A program made the position numbers and the translations under genes. Below the pieces are notes generated by a model. That model saw only the letters and a program-made list of their open reading frames with translations. It made no database searches and had not been told where the DNA came from. Shown piece after piece: positions 35,363-47,342 of a stretch of 64,000 nt of DNA (the stretch's first letter is position 1; each line of letters begins with the position of its first letter). Location of the stretch: positions 195,842,001-195,906,000 of the forward strand of contig CM059582.1 in assembly GCA_030407085.1 (NCBI GenBank), read 5' to 3'. The stretch comes from Trichopria drosophilae (lineage: Eukaryota; Arthropoda; Insecta; Hymenoptera; Diapriidae).

Positions 35363-35380
35363 GATATATATATATATATA
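35363..35380. repeat. Short (TA)n microsatellite
   Basis: About eight to nine TA dinucleotides in a row. Confidence 0.9.
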
Positions 35381-36104
35381 GGCTTATTTTGTAGATCATT
35401 CTTAAATATTTTTTTCTGCAGAAGTTTTCTAAAAGATAGATTTTTGTGATCAAAAACATAGATGTGAGATTATGTAATAAAAGTACTAGAAATTTGTTAT
35501 ATAAAAGTACTACATAACTTTTCTTTCGTGTTAAAAATGTTGGAAAAAAATACTACTTAGACTAAAAAGAAAGTAAAACAAAAGCTTCTGGATAAGCATT
35601 AACCACCTTGTGTTCGGGATTGAAAACTCTTTTTATAATTAAAAAATTCTTAAAATATTGCCAGTTCATGTTTATAACATTACGTTACAAAAATTAATTA
35701 TTTAAATTGCTTAGCTGAAGCTAATCGGTATGTTCATACAAAAAATTACGAAATTATTTATTTTCACTAATTTTATACATATATGACTTCTTTTATCACC
35801 ACTAGTGAACTTCATTAAAACATAGATACATAAAAAAATTGTTCTAAACGAAGAAATATGTGTACATTTTTCAAAATTGTTAGAAATGTTTTTGGATCTT
35901 CTGGACCTCAAAAACAAATAGATATTTAAAAAATTGCGTTTTTTCTAATAAGATTTAAAAATTTATCTGATTTTTCTGCTTTTTCGTAATTTTAGCCTAT
36001 AACGATCGAAAGAGCATACTCAGATTATTCAGATACGACCTTTTCTCCAATTTTTGTTGACTAGCATTCTAATGAAGAAAGAAATAGTCGCGGTAAAGGG
36101 TTAA

Positions 36105-38039
36105 ATAAAATAATTCAACATTTCTATTAAAATTAAAATTATTTCTTTAATACTTCGTTTGTAGTGTATTTCTCATGTATCTGTTATTTGAGAGACAATG
36201 TGAAGTTCTTTTATTTATTACCGAAAAAAATGATGACATACAAATCGAATTTCTCAAAAAGATTCCTGAATGTGTGAAGCATGAAATCTTCCAAGATCTT
36301 TTTCTAACCTGAAAACAACTAAAGAAACAGAAATTAATGACTGTTTACATCATCTTAACATCGCAAATTATAAGTCTAAATTCTAATTAATATCATGAAT
36401 GTTAAAAAAGACCTAAAAAAGTGGAGAAATTAAAAAAAATTGTTATTGAATGTTCATTTTTATTTGTTAAAAATTTTATTGTCAATAGATAACAAGAAAT
36501 GAAGATTGAATTGATGTTTGTTTACAAAAGTTATTTCAATTTAAAAAAAAATGTTACCCCCGACGCTAATATTTCTCTAATTTTTTGTGGTCGTTCGGCT
36601 TTTTCTGACCTACCGTGTTATTAAAGGATTACCTAATATTTTTTGGAGGATTCTTAATGATTATTTAACTACTGAAGAGAACAGGTTTCAATAGTTTTTG
36701 TGCAATGCTACGGAATTTACTTTCAGATAAACGATTCACTTTTTCCCATTTGTTTTGAATTGCTTCAAACATATTTTCGCATTCTTCTATCAAATTACGT
36801 AAATATAAAATTTAATTCTCAACTCTGTTATTTACATTTATTTAAATTTAATAAAAAATGTTCGATATTTAAACAAAATCAAAAACAAAAAGTTAGACTT
36901 GTACTTATTTAAAAATTACTACACTTCATAGAGCAAATTCTCGAGATCTCAAAAATAATTAACCTCATAAGATATAAAATCAACGACAAATAAATGATAT
37001 TTTCTCTTCGATGAAACGCGTCTGTATATGTTTTCGACCAAATATTAGACAAATATTTTCACTAGTTTAATCGTATCTCGGAATCTCCAACACGATTTGC
37101 TTGCATTATATTACACACACTTTTTAACGGTGATCGACTAAAAATGACTAATCGAATTCTTGGCCCATTTGACAAAAACATTGATTACATTGTCGGATGG
37201 GGTTAAAGTTCGTGAGCCATACTGCAGAGCGTTACTAATAAGTTCGTGACCTAGCTCGCTGGACTAACGGTAATGCATTTTAGCGGGAACAATTATCGTC
37301 AACATAACGACTAGTACAATAAATGTGATTGTTTTCGTCATAAATTTTCTCATCGTCGTAGTTCGTTTTTATCGGCCGTTGAGATGCTTTAAAATACCGT
37401 TAAAACTATGACTTTAGAGTTGTTGGCGTAATGTTGATGTCATTCGATGTCATATCCAAGAACAAAATATCTGGAAGAATAACTAAAAGATGGTGTCACA
37501 GAACGTCAATTTTTTGAAAATTTTATTATGATATTATTTTTCATTCCAAACAACATTTTGAAAGCATTTACTCATTTCTATCGTACATTATTGATTATGT
37601 TTTTTCTAAATTTCTGGGAGTCAATGGAGTAAAATTGAGCCACTCTGATAAAGGAGTAAATCGCCATTCTTGAAATGTGAATTTCCATTCTTGTTCACCA
37701 TAAAAAATTGAAGATTTCATTAAATAATAATGTTTTCAATAAATTTGGGTAGTCGACATCAACATTTGCTAATAATAATATTTATAACCATCATGTAAAT
37801 TATTTAAATTCCCATTAATTGTTGAATAAAAATATTTGTCAACACTTGGATTAATTTCGAAATTTTCGTTCAATTACATACATTTTTCTCAATTTACAGA
37901 AACCTATTAATTTTCTTACGCATGTTATTTATCGTCGTAATTTCATTCTTTTCATACTAATGTACTCATTACTCCAAAATTATCTGGGAACATTTTAATC
38001 AACACACGGCGTTTATCTCTAAATGGCAGTCATAATTGA
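36105..38039. other. AT-rich non-coding stretch with a small GC-richer patch
   Basis: The GC rise at about 37070-37450 has no frame or motif that I can name. The rest is AT-rich and featureless to me. Confidence 0.4.
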
Positions 38040-38700
38040 CTGCGACCCGTGTCGAACAAGTACCGAAAATACAAGAATCTCCAAAACAGGAATGATCCTC
38101 GTTATTTACTCAAAGATAAAACTTCCTGCATGCATAACTTTCGGAGCAAGCGTGATGTCACCAGTAAAATATTGCTCGGGATCGAAGATCAGAATTGAGT
38201 AACAGTACTTGAGTACAAGTAAAAAATAATATATACACGCATTTTTTCGTTCTGAACATGACATGGTGTATTTATTCATATTATCAAGAGTACTTTGTAC
38301 CTCGAAGCTACAATTTCTTGCCTCGTCAGGTACTCGTCGTCTGAGAGATGTTACGAAAGAGCGAAATTTTGTGTATTTTTTCAGGTCTTTGGAATCTTCG
38401 TGGTTTGTGGATGTTAATTTTCCTTCAGGTGCGTTGATACAAGTCGGGTGGCAAATAAACCTGCGCATTGGTCAATATCTTTGAGGGGTCGTGCGAATCG
38501 TGAATGGGACAACTTTCTCGCTTGTCGCATTTGCATTTAACCTTGAGACGTGCATAAGTCACGCATTGCTCGTCTTTGCCTGCGGTAGCGAAACTGTTAA
38601 CTGCCTTTGTAATTGTCGATGCGTAACCATGATTTCAAGTTTAATTAGACGATGTTCAATTTATTTTTGTTTGGTAAGATAAATAACAAGCTTCGAGTTT
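38040..38700. other. GC-richer island with frames on both strands
   Basis: Frames at 38106-38468 (minus) and 38263-38484 (plus) overlap on opposite strands and show no motif. I treat them as chance. A TGTATTTTTTCAG acceptor-like site ends at 38384. Confidence 0.3.
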
Positions 38701-40199
38701 ATTCAGGGAGAAAAATTCCCACTTCATCAAAAAAATTAAGTGTGAGCGGCATGCAACCGCAAATTATGACAGATTTTGCTATCAAGCAATTACTAAAATG
38801 TATGAATTGAAACTAAACACAAGCAAATTAATCAAATCTTTCTGTTGTTCTATTTGGAAATGCTGCATCTCGCATTTTTGAAAAAGAGAAAACTGTATGC
38901 TAGATGGTAACATCAACCATTATCAGTAACATCACACTTACGACAACATCAATCGGGTGAATGGTTAATTATTAGCTATTCAATTATCGTTAAAAAACGA
39001 ATTGATTCGCCCGTAAATAGCGTTAATCAAATCTCGTATTATTTTCTAATTTATTTCCTTTAACAAGCTAAGAGGCACGGTTGTAGACAAGGAATAGATA
39101 CAGGTTTTGCTCGATGTTCTCTTCGACTATTTGAATGACATGCACGATTGCGAAGATGTAACCTTTTTCACGTGTTTAACAATTACACACTATAATGGAT
39201 GTTTCGAACTCTTCCCAGTTACAGGTTCCATTGCTATCTAATTAGAAGCTTTATAAATTATCTTTTCGTAAAAGTACCGACCGTAAAGTTAGTCGAAAAA
39301 TGTTACAATTTACATGCACAGATATTAATGGTTTTGTCTGTCGAGATGGCTTACAACACACAATTTTAAATTCCTTTCAAAATCCGGTTGAAGACATGTC
39401 TTAAATTAAATGTAAGACTCTTATTCATTTTTTAATTTTATGTGTCATGTAGTATTCCTTCATTAGCACATGGCATAATACCGAGGTGTGATATACGTCT
39501 TCACTTGCAAATATTCAGTAGATGTGCATATTTGAATTGAATAATTTACGACTTTGTAATAGGGAATCAGTCATGCTTTAATATGATTTTATTTTGTTTT
39601 TCAATTTCCTTCAGATGGTACTTTTAAAAATCAGTTTATATAACATAAATAATCTATATTAATATTTGCTAAATCATTTTTAAAATATGTTTGCAAATAA
39701 GTGCTCTATCGATCTCTTCCGATGTATATATCATCAATGAATCAGTTGTTATTACAATATTCCTTCTAAACTCAATAAACAATTCGACAACTGTGTTTGT
39801 TGAATCATGTCATATGACACGTATGCTCAGTATTAGATTGGTTTAGTTTCCGTTGATGATTGCATAACCCTGAAACAAGTTTATTAAAAATTTGAGCATA
39901 TCATATGACAAAAGTCACGTCAACTATTTGTTAACTACTCTTCATGTAGAATTTAGATATTAAAACCTCGGTAATATTTTGTAACATGTCACACGAAAGA
40001 AGATGTACCAACTGCTATGATTGCATCAGAGATAGATAAGCTATCTCTCAAAATTACCGATAAATAGTGAAAATTACATCCTCTTCCTGTGATTTCCAAC
40101 GATGTTTATTCTAACAAATACTAGAAAGAAGTCTTCAACGTATTGATACAGGAACGATGATAAATTATTATAATATTCGTTAATGACCGAGTCCTATGC
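38701..40199. other. AT-rich stretch with one strong acceptor-like site
   Basis: TTTTGTTTTTCAATTTCCTTCAG ends at 39614 with a long pyrimidine tract and is followed directly by ATGGTACTT. It is open for only 15 codons. No donor is convincing. A small hairpin GAGATAG..CTATCTC lies near 40028-40046. Confidence 0.35.
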
Positions 40200-40900
40200 A
40201 ATTATAATGTGAAACGTCGCTCAGGACTGGAGACTCGTCATAAATTTTACTACTAAGACGTATTCTTGGAGAACTCAAATCGCGTCCGTATTATCCGAGC
40301 CATTATTTATACGTCTCATGCGTAATTTTCCCTCGAACGCGTAAGATTGCGTTTAACCACGTGCAGACTTCCTGAAAACCTCTCTAGAGGATTCAACACG
40401 GTTTCCAAGCAGGGATAATAATTTAATCCCATCTGACCTCGCGAGTAATTTCTCCCGCGTGCCGCGAAAGTGCTAATCAGTCTTGACCGCGCGATAGTGC
40501 CGTGTGCGGTAGGTGGTAAAACGGTACTTGGCAAAACGTGAAAAAGGTTACGCAGTATTTCAAAATTAATCCATTTAAGATTTTTCTAAAATCTTTTGAA
40601 ACGTGAGTTAAGAAGATTTTGAAAAACTGGTAATTAGCACTAGTGATCTGCAGCATCCACGGAAGCGGGCGGAAATAATACCTTAACGACCTGTACTGGG
40701 TGATTCTCAGGACACTTTTGCGATGGCCACGTTACTTCGTGCCGTCTCCTGGTCTGCGCGATGAATCGCCGATTAAAGCGCAGGCCACGACCTCGCATTA
40801 GTTAGCGAGATCTCCAGTCCTCCATAGGTTCCTCAGAATGCCTTCCTGGAACCACTTTTAGCACTCATCTCGTATCTTCTCTCGCGCCTCTGTTTCATTA
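40200..40900. promoter_or_regulatory. GC-rich island, candidate regulatory element
   Basis: CpG-rich text contrasts with its flanks. There is only a short minus-strand frame (40316-40534) without a motif. Regulatory role is inferred from composition alone. Confidence 0.25.
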
Positions 40901-41451
40901 TTTCGATTATAACATGTTTATAACCTATTTATTTTAATGATTTAATGGATGCAATTATTCTCAGTGCTAAACTTATAGTTATTATCGCATGAAACGCTAA
41001 AATTCTTCTCGGAATTGTCACTTGTAATCAATGTATTGATGTATGATTTATTTACTGTTAGATATTCCTTGAACTTGTATTATACTGCGCTGAAGTACTC
41101 GAAGAATACTTGACGCTACTTTGTTGTAAGTTCTTTGAATCTCAGAAACCGTTGTGATATATGCTGATGTTGATCCGAACTGATGATTAACCATTCTTCA
41201 GGAAAAGTGCTTATAGATGTATACATTTGATACGCAAACACGGATTCTATCCATTATAACTGAGGACTTCCTTTAGCATCCTATAGGATGAATATTAAAG
41301 GTCATCAAAAGCTCTGCTTATTTAATTTTCAAAATATAAATATGAATCAGTTTGACATCCAGAAATTTTCTTCGAAATTTGTGGACATGTTTCATTATAT
41401 CAATGTTAAAACTGACCTCCTCGCCGTGTATCATTTATCTTCATCGATGTT
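40901..41451. other. AT-rich spacer
   Basis: No feature supportable before the tandem duplication begins. Confidence 0.4.
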
Positions 41452-42201
41452 CATTGGTTGGAATACGCGATAATCAGAGGAATCGGATTCGGATTAAACC
41501 GTTTGAAGTATGTTTTGATGGGTTTTGCGATATCAGGTCAAACCATCGAACACCTAGTGTACCTTATATTTAATTGCATCGAACCCCTTTGTCTTTAAAT
41601 GATGAGACCAAATGCATCAATAATTTCCTATCCTGATTGGCTGTAACTATTTCGTGCTGTTTCAGCATCTTATAATGCAATCCCCAAGCAGCACCAGGGA
41701 AATCCACATGATTTTCTAAACACAATATGAAACAGAAATTGCTTACAATTTTGACTGAGCAGCAACTCGATTGTTAACAAGTAAACGCACGTCGTTCAAC
41801 ATCTTTCAGAATCAGCTCATAATATCCATTGGTTGGAATAAGCGATAATCAGAGGGATTGTATTCGCATTAAACCGTTTGAAGTATATTTTGATGGGTTT
41901 GCGATATAAAGTCAAACCATCGAACACCTAGTGTACCTTATATTTAATTGCATCAAACCCTTTTGTCCTTTAATGATGAGACCAAATCCATCACAATTTC
42001 CTATCCTGGTAGGCTGTAACTATTTCATGCTGTTTCAGCATCACATAATGTAATCCTCGAGCAGTACCAGGAAATCCTCATGATTTTCTAAACACAATAT
42101 GAAACAGAAATTGCTTACAATTTTGACTGAGCAGCAACTTAATTATTTGCAAGCAAACATACATCGTTCAACATCTTTCGGAATTAGCTCATAAGACATC
42201 C
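41452..42201. repeat. Two-copy tandem duplication, 375-bp unit
   Basis: Copy 1 spans 41452-41826 and copy 2 spans 41827 to about 42201. They match base for base over most of their length (roughly nine in ten), with scattered substitutions and 1-2 base indels. Shared anchors include AAACCGTTTGAAGTAT, CGAACACCTAGTGTACC and GAAACAGAAATTGCTTACA. No long frame is common to both copies and no terminal inverted repeats are seen, so it looks like a local segmental duplication and not a transposon. Confidence 0.95.
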
Positions 42202-43411
42202 AAGTTCCTTACTTGTTTAGCCATTCCAATTATCCCACAAATGTTTGCTGGACTTCATCAGACACCTTAAATTCTAAATCTGCTTCAAAACATTCGCTAA
42301 GCCTCAATACCAGATTTAGTTTACATTTAATTTAACAACCACTCTCTTTTACATCCGTTAATTCGATTGTTCAATTTTATCTCTACAAAATATACATATT
42401 AATTAATGGTTTCATTGCCTCTAAAGTCTTTATCAAGAATGGCAATAATAACTCTTACTGTAGTAATGTCGGTCACTTGAATTGAGCAATGTCGCTCGTG
42501 TTGAGTCATATATTCTAATTTGTCGTACGGAACTATCAGTAATTCGCTAATAGTACATACTAATGTAAAATTAGATAATGCTCCACCTCATTCTTGCAAC
42601 GTTTCGTGCGCTTAAAACATTATCCCTAAAATAGTCATCCTATTAAAGTTCCCAAGATAGCGACATGAGACTGAACAAAAGCATACAATACTTTTTATAA
42701 TTCTTCCCACGTCAATTTTCAATAAGAAACAAACACAGATGTGCACAAATGTCTCTTAAATCACTTTCCATTAATTCTGTCCATTAATCAACGTTTACTA
42801 ATTAACGACACAAAAGCCATTGCCATGTATCCCAGCGAAAGAATAATTTACAAAAAACTAGCACTTAATCAAGTAATAGTCGGTTTAAACCTACCGCATT
42901 GCACATTGGTGCTTTTTATTCAATTCTCACATAATTGTAAGAAATGGTAAAGTCAATAAACGGTTTACGAACATAAAAGTTATGTTGCAGTAAACGTACA
43001 ATTATGTTACAGGTGTCGAGTTTTTAGTGAGTTGTAAAGCATAGTAATGATCGAAATAAAACCAAGAGGCGATTACATGTGGCTTCAAGTCACTTTAAAA
43101 GTGTTTATTGGACGCGATTAATGAGAATCGATACATTCGAATGTTTCCAATACGACCATATGTTCAATTCGACCGTGTTGTTCCAGACATTCGTGACGTC
43201 TATTATTGTTTACACTGCTCTTATAGTGGAACGTGATATTTCCGATAAAGTGATATAATTTTACGCCGAACATGATATGGGAATCATTTATGTCACTCTG
43301 CGTTCTTTAAAACATATCTCATGTAAAAATACATTCCATACAGAATAGTTCTAAGCTTGTTAGCAATAAGCAACACTTTTATTGAGACCTGTATTATATT
43401 TGTATATTTCA
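42202..43411. other. AT-rich stretch upstream of the recursive splice site
   Basis: No gene seen. A minus-strand GATGACTATTTTAGG...CGCACGAAACGTTG text at 42598-42637 vaguely recalls PLE hammerhead boxes. A 69-codon frame (42741-42950) has no motif. Confidence 0.35.
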
Positions 43412-43429
43412 TTTTTGTTTCAGGTGAGT
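43412..43429 (+). promoter_or_regulatory. Candidate recursive splice (ratchet) site
   Basis: TTTTTGTTTCAG|GTGAGT places a strong 3' splice site (AG at 43422-43423) directly against a consensus 5' splice site (GT at 43424), with a longer pyrimidine-rich run upstream (ATTTCATTTTTGTTT). This juxtaposition defines the zero-length exons used to remove very long introns stepwise in flies. A second donor, AAC|GTATGTG (GT at 43491), lies 67 bases further on, so the same acceptor could also define a 67-nt cassette or 'RS' exon. It is on the same strand as the candidate first exon, about 38 kb downstream. Confidence 0.55.
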
Positions 43430-43810
43430 TCTGGTCATCATCCCACAGGATGAAGTTCTAGTAACATAGTGGCAAGTGAAGGCCGTTAACGTATGTGTTT
43501 TAGCGCATTGATATTAATCACAGAAAGAAAGTCATTGTAAAGTACATTTCAATGTTTTCGTTACCCTATCGAGTGTGAAATTTCGCCTTTAATTTCCTCC
43601 TTCGATCTTTATCAACTGATAAAAATCTTTTCTCAATTGGGAATTCTCGAGTCATAAATCGCAATTCACGGTTTGCGATAGCCGCGTGTGAAAACTGAAT
43701 GCACGAATTAACAAGTCTACGTATATTTGCACCAATTTCTTAACAATCGAAGTCGATAAAAGTCTCAGGTTCTAGCAGGAAAGTATTATGGAATTGGATA
43801 GTCGAGATCT

Positions 43811-43972
43811 ATGTCTGGTGGTGCGACAGTATCTAGTATTCCCTCGAGCGTGGGATCGAATCGACCGGAATCATCGCCCGATCAGAGCCCCATCGTCAGT
43901 CATTCCCTAGATACATTTATAGACAAACATCGTACAATAGTGCGAAAATGTACCTGTTTCTACAAGTCATAA
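43811..43972 (+). CDS. Unrecognised 53-aa Ser/Pro-rich ORF
   Basis: The ATG (context GATCTATGT) opens MSGGATVSSIPSSVGSNRPE and continues SSPDQSPIVSHSLD before a basic, Cys-containing end and TAA. The composition (Ser, Pro, Gly, Asn) resembles disordered N-termini of regulatory proteins. A second frame (ATG 43788, 41 codons) also runs through the segment, so openness alone is weak evidence. It lies 388 bases downstream of the strong acceptor at 43423. There is no good donor within the frame. It could be a small coding exon or chance. Confidence 0.18.
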   Translation: MSGGATVSSIPSSVGSNRPESSPDQSPIVSHSLDTFIDKHRTIVRKCTCFYKS

Positions 43973-44045
43973 CGCAATTTTTTTCTTCATTATTCCATAC
44001 TCCACGCACTTGGCAAATTCAGCCAAAATTGTCGCTTTTCCTGTC

Positions 44046-44072
44046 GGCGTTTCGCAAAAATTACTTCATCAG
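44046..44072 (-). ncRNA. Hammerhead-like boxes on minus strand, non-cleavable
   Basis: Read on the minus strand: CTGATGA (44072-44066), 11 bases, then CGAAAC (44054-44049) followed by GCC. Box order and spacing match a minimal PLE-type hammerhead, but the cleavage triplet is GCC where NUH is required, and helix I does not pair well. It is either an inactive relic or coincidence. Confidence 0.3.
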
Positions 44073-44430
44073 ACTCCCAAGATCAATATTAAAAATACTT
44101 ATACATTCGCTTTCGAAAATTTAGTATTTATAGCGCTGCATCCATATGTCGGCCGTATGCAAATGTAATTTCATAACCCGATACTTTAGCCCACTCCATC
44201 CAACGTCGAGTTATCTCATGCCAGCATCAAATCGACGGAGTCTCGGTGCGACACCTACCGTGCATATGTACATAGGTGTGTCAACACTTTTTTGCGCGAC
44301 ATTATCTCGACTATTAAGGTCTGCAATGACAGTAATGATCTTACGTTCGTGACCGCCGTTTTGACGCGATCCATTAGAAGCAGTGCCGATAACGGAATTT
44401 CCGATCGCCCATGAATTATGTGACTAATAG

Positions 44431-45599
44431 GTTCATTTTACAGTGGCAAAAAACATTCAAAAGACAGATGTAAGCGTTTTAAAGCGACGTATTAAATTAA
44501 TCGTTGCGATTAACTATGATCCGAAATAAGTATCCCGCCAAAACTTTGAGTTTCAGGGCTTTTGTTAGATTATAAACCTGTTAAACGAAACGTAAGTTAT
44601 CTATGACTTATATGAGACAGGGGCGGCGACGAAGTTTTATCTCACTGATATATTTATCTGGAATATAGACGTCCCATATTCTATATACTTTAAACTAAGT
44701 ACACCTAGATTTCTACCCGACCGATATCCCACTACGTTACATGTCATTCAAATCAACCTTTATTGACAGTAAAGTGCTGCCGCAAGCTACTTATCTCCAA
44801 TTTATCAAATAAATGATAATGGGTTGTAAGTACTGGCTGTAAAAATGCAAAAATAATGTTCCCATCACTCTATTCTCAAACACATTAACTACACGCATTA
44901 GTAAACCATTTTACTCTATAATATCTTCACTTTTCCCTTTCAGACTTTCATAGTGCAAAATTGAAGTTCTAAATTTTAAAAACTTTTGATTGATTAATAT
45001 CATGATGAACACGACTTAACAACCCACGAGTTTCAATTCTCAGTAATAAACTACACTCGAAGCCAGAATTACCATAATACAGTACACTTATATTTCAATC
45101 GCGAATCCAAAGTGGATTCGAAAATGTTCCATACCGGTTGGCCGCTACACTTTTTATAGATTTATCGTCGACAATAATGATCATCAAACCGAGCGATCAC
45201 GAAGTCGCGACATTATATCTGTCAAGTGAATTCCAACGTGCTATTGCAGTTATTAGGTGTTAGGGTGCAATTGAATCGTGCCTTAAGAATCAGATCGTTG
45301 GATGTGGTTTCGAATCTCCCATCTGAGCAATACATGGTCATTATTTTATGCGAGCATGAAATTTTGCTTGCCTAGTGTCAAGGATAACACAAGAAAACGG
45401 GAGGAGCAGTGAAACTCGGAGAATGATTGAAAACACTTTCTCGCGAAAAGGAAACAAGGCGTTTCCTTTCGGACCAGAAATCGTGTAAGAAATAGTTCGA
45501 TGATAAATTGATATCAAATTTTAAATTCATTATGGAAAAATATAAAATTTGAGTAATCAATAAAAAAGTTTGAATGCTTTGAGAGGGGAAACTTGTTGA
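44431..45599. other. AT-rich to mixed stretch, no gene seen
   Basis: A box-B-like GGTTTCGAATC at 45306-45316 was considered as a tRNA fragment and rejected. No other signal. Confidence 0.4.
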
Positions 45600-46760
45600 G
45601 CATCCGATGCTATACAAATTTCTCCACGAGAATATCGCTCACGTTGAACCTGCGAACCCATCCGAAATCTGAAGACGTTCTCGTATACCTGCTCGATCGG
45701 AATTCGCCGAGGTCATGCTGGGACTATCGTGCAACGCATCGTCAGGTTTCATAATTGCCAAAATGACTTTTATATAATTCTCAAATAAAATTTCGAGTTA
45801 TTGATTAATAATTTGACTTTCAAATTAGCTTCTAACGATTTACGAAATTGAAATGTCAAAATGTCGTTTTAATCAATTTTAGATAAATTTTAGAGAGGAG
45901 CTATTTCTGTTCTATTTCCAAGTCGTAAAAGTAAGATACCAATACCGCAAGCCTAGAAACGATTTCTTTACCGAAACTTAACAGTACTGCGGATGCGTTT
46001 CTGGAGCGCATATGTTGGAAATTAAGCCATTTTATTTCCCGTGAAGCATTAAAATCCTGAAACTGGATAACTTGACGTTTTAACTGCGGTGCGTTCCCTT
46101 GGCGAGTCGAAATCACAGACGTAATAGAGGTCTGTTCGTATAGTTTCGTGCGGTGAGAACTTAAAGCCAAGACGTTCGCGAGCATCCGCAGCAGCTCCTC
46201 GATACTAGAAACCTGAATCACAAGGGTTCTCAACCAAGAACTTTTACCCAGACTTTGGCTCGACCGATAATAACTTGTCCTTTTGTAATTTCTCCGAAAA
46301 AGGACGTTGATCAAGATGATCTTATTTCATGCTAGATAGATAGCCAGCTCCTCGACTACTTTCCAATCAGAATTAATAACCAACTTTTACCAATCTTCGG
46401 GATTCAGCAGAATTTTTTTGTCCACGTTTCATTGATATTGCAGAATACAAAAAAGTTCTGGTTGCTTGGATGCACGTGACGGTGGCTCGCGAAACTTCTT
46501 CATTCAAAAAGCGAGTCTATCCTTGTAGGGACCTCACGCAGTTCGCTTTGCGTAACGAATAAACGCTCTACGTACGCGCGACCTTTTTTGGCCGGACAAC
46601 TCGTGGATAATAACAATGTACCTGCTATGTCCATTCAACGTTCGGATTTTGCACTGGGAGTACAATTGGTGCTTGGCGCTAAAGGTATCGGGAGGACATG
46701 CGTGTTCTTTTGTCCGAGAACAATAGGCTTTGACCAAACCAAGTTTTCTTCTGGAAAATA
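45600..46760. other. GC-richer island with minus-strand frames
   Basis: Balanced composition. Two successive minus-strand frames (46534-46737 and 45901-46314) lie here, separated by a stop-rich gap. Nothing is recognised. Confidence 0.3.
45901..46185 (-). CDS. Unrecognised ORF, 94 aa from first ATG
   Basis: The frame is open from 46314 (137 codons) but the first ATG is at 46185. It begins MLANVLALSSHRTKLYEQTS and ends in a hydrophobic or aromatic helix-like segment (VSRLAVLVSYFYDLEIEQK). It is globular-looking in composition, and no overlapping frame on the other strand is notable. I know no family, and there is no splice or promoter context. Low confidence. Confidence 0.2.
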   Translation of the reverse strand: MLANVLALSSHRTKLYEQTSITSVISTRQGNAPQLKRQVIQFQDFNASREIKWLNFQHMRSRNASAVLLSFGKEIVSRLAVLVSYFYDLEIEQK

Positions 46761-47064
46761 GCGGTGCAATAAGCGTCCGTCTGGTACTTCGATGTTTAAC
46801 TGATGTTTCTAATTTACAAAAGACGTGAAACTAACGCTGTTTTCTGTAATATATGGGAAAATGAAGAGTCATTTCTGCTGCTTTCAGAGTGGGAATAATA
46901 ATTTGCTGATGTAACAAACTTATTGTTGCCCTAGAAACAGTAATTATTACTAAACCAAGACTGATGGTATCCATTGTTATTAAAAAATATGTATATTATA
47001 TGAATAAGTTCTATACCCGCATGGACAAATATATATCCCGAAGATATATCCTAAAATATAAATA

Positions 47065-47317
47065 CACAGAGAGAAAAGAAATAGTTAACGGAACCTTTTT
47101 GTAATAGTAAAACGCATAAGTTGTTGCATTAACTATTTCCATGGTAAACGGTACAATAAAATTGTTCCATTTACTATTTTCCGATGGTTAAATGGTTTTG
47201 GTACATAACCTCAAATAGCGACTCTAACCTTACATATAGTTAATTCTATTACTTAACAGGTTAAAATCGATTTTACTATTTTTTCGTGGTTCCATTAACA
47301 ATTTTTTTCTCTCTGTG
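47065..47317. mobile_element. TA-flanked MITE with CACAGAGAGAAAA ends (253 bp)
   Basis: TA (47063-47064), then CACAGAGAGAAAAGAAATAG, and at the right end the complement of CACAGAGAGAAAAAAATTG followed by TA (47318-47319). Terminal inverted repeats of about 30 bases extend through GTTAA(C/T)GGAACC. The TA target fits the Tc1/mariner superfamily. No coding capacity. Confidence 0.9.
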
Positions 47318-47342
47318 TAGCAAATGTACGAGATGTATTTTT

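Larger units (their letters stand above)
34690..36100. mobile_element. TTAA-flanked piggyBac-like non-autonomous element (~1.4 kb)
   Basis: TTAA (34686-34689) is followed by CCCTTTAAGGATAG. The other end reads CGGTAAAGGG followed by TTAA (36101-36104). A 7-base terminal repeat CCCTTTA flanked by TTAA on both sides matches piggyBac-type insertion. There is no transposase frame. The first ~285 bases are themselves an inverted repeat, so either this is one composite element or a palindromic MITE sits at its left end. The left terminus matches that of the foldback at 490 (CCCTTTAAGGA). Confidence 0.5.
43500..44430. other. GC-richer island downstream of ratchet site
   Basis: Composition rises, especially at 43780-43900 and 44140-44400. 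It contains the short Ser-rich frame at 43811-43972 and a minus-strand hammerhead-like text at 44046-44072. Confidence 0.3.

Noticed and set aside
42598..42637. Minus-strand GATGACTATTTT...CGAAACGTTG as a hammerhead
   Set aside because: The first box is not CTGATGA, spacing is too long without a helix II, and the triplet is GTT with no flanking helix.
45262..45330. tRNA-Leu-like text (CTTAAGA..CAGATCGTTGG..GGTTTCGAATC)
   Set aside because: Box B carries an extra T, there is no box A or D arm, and the acceptor ends do not pair. At most a very old tRNA-derived fragment.
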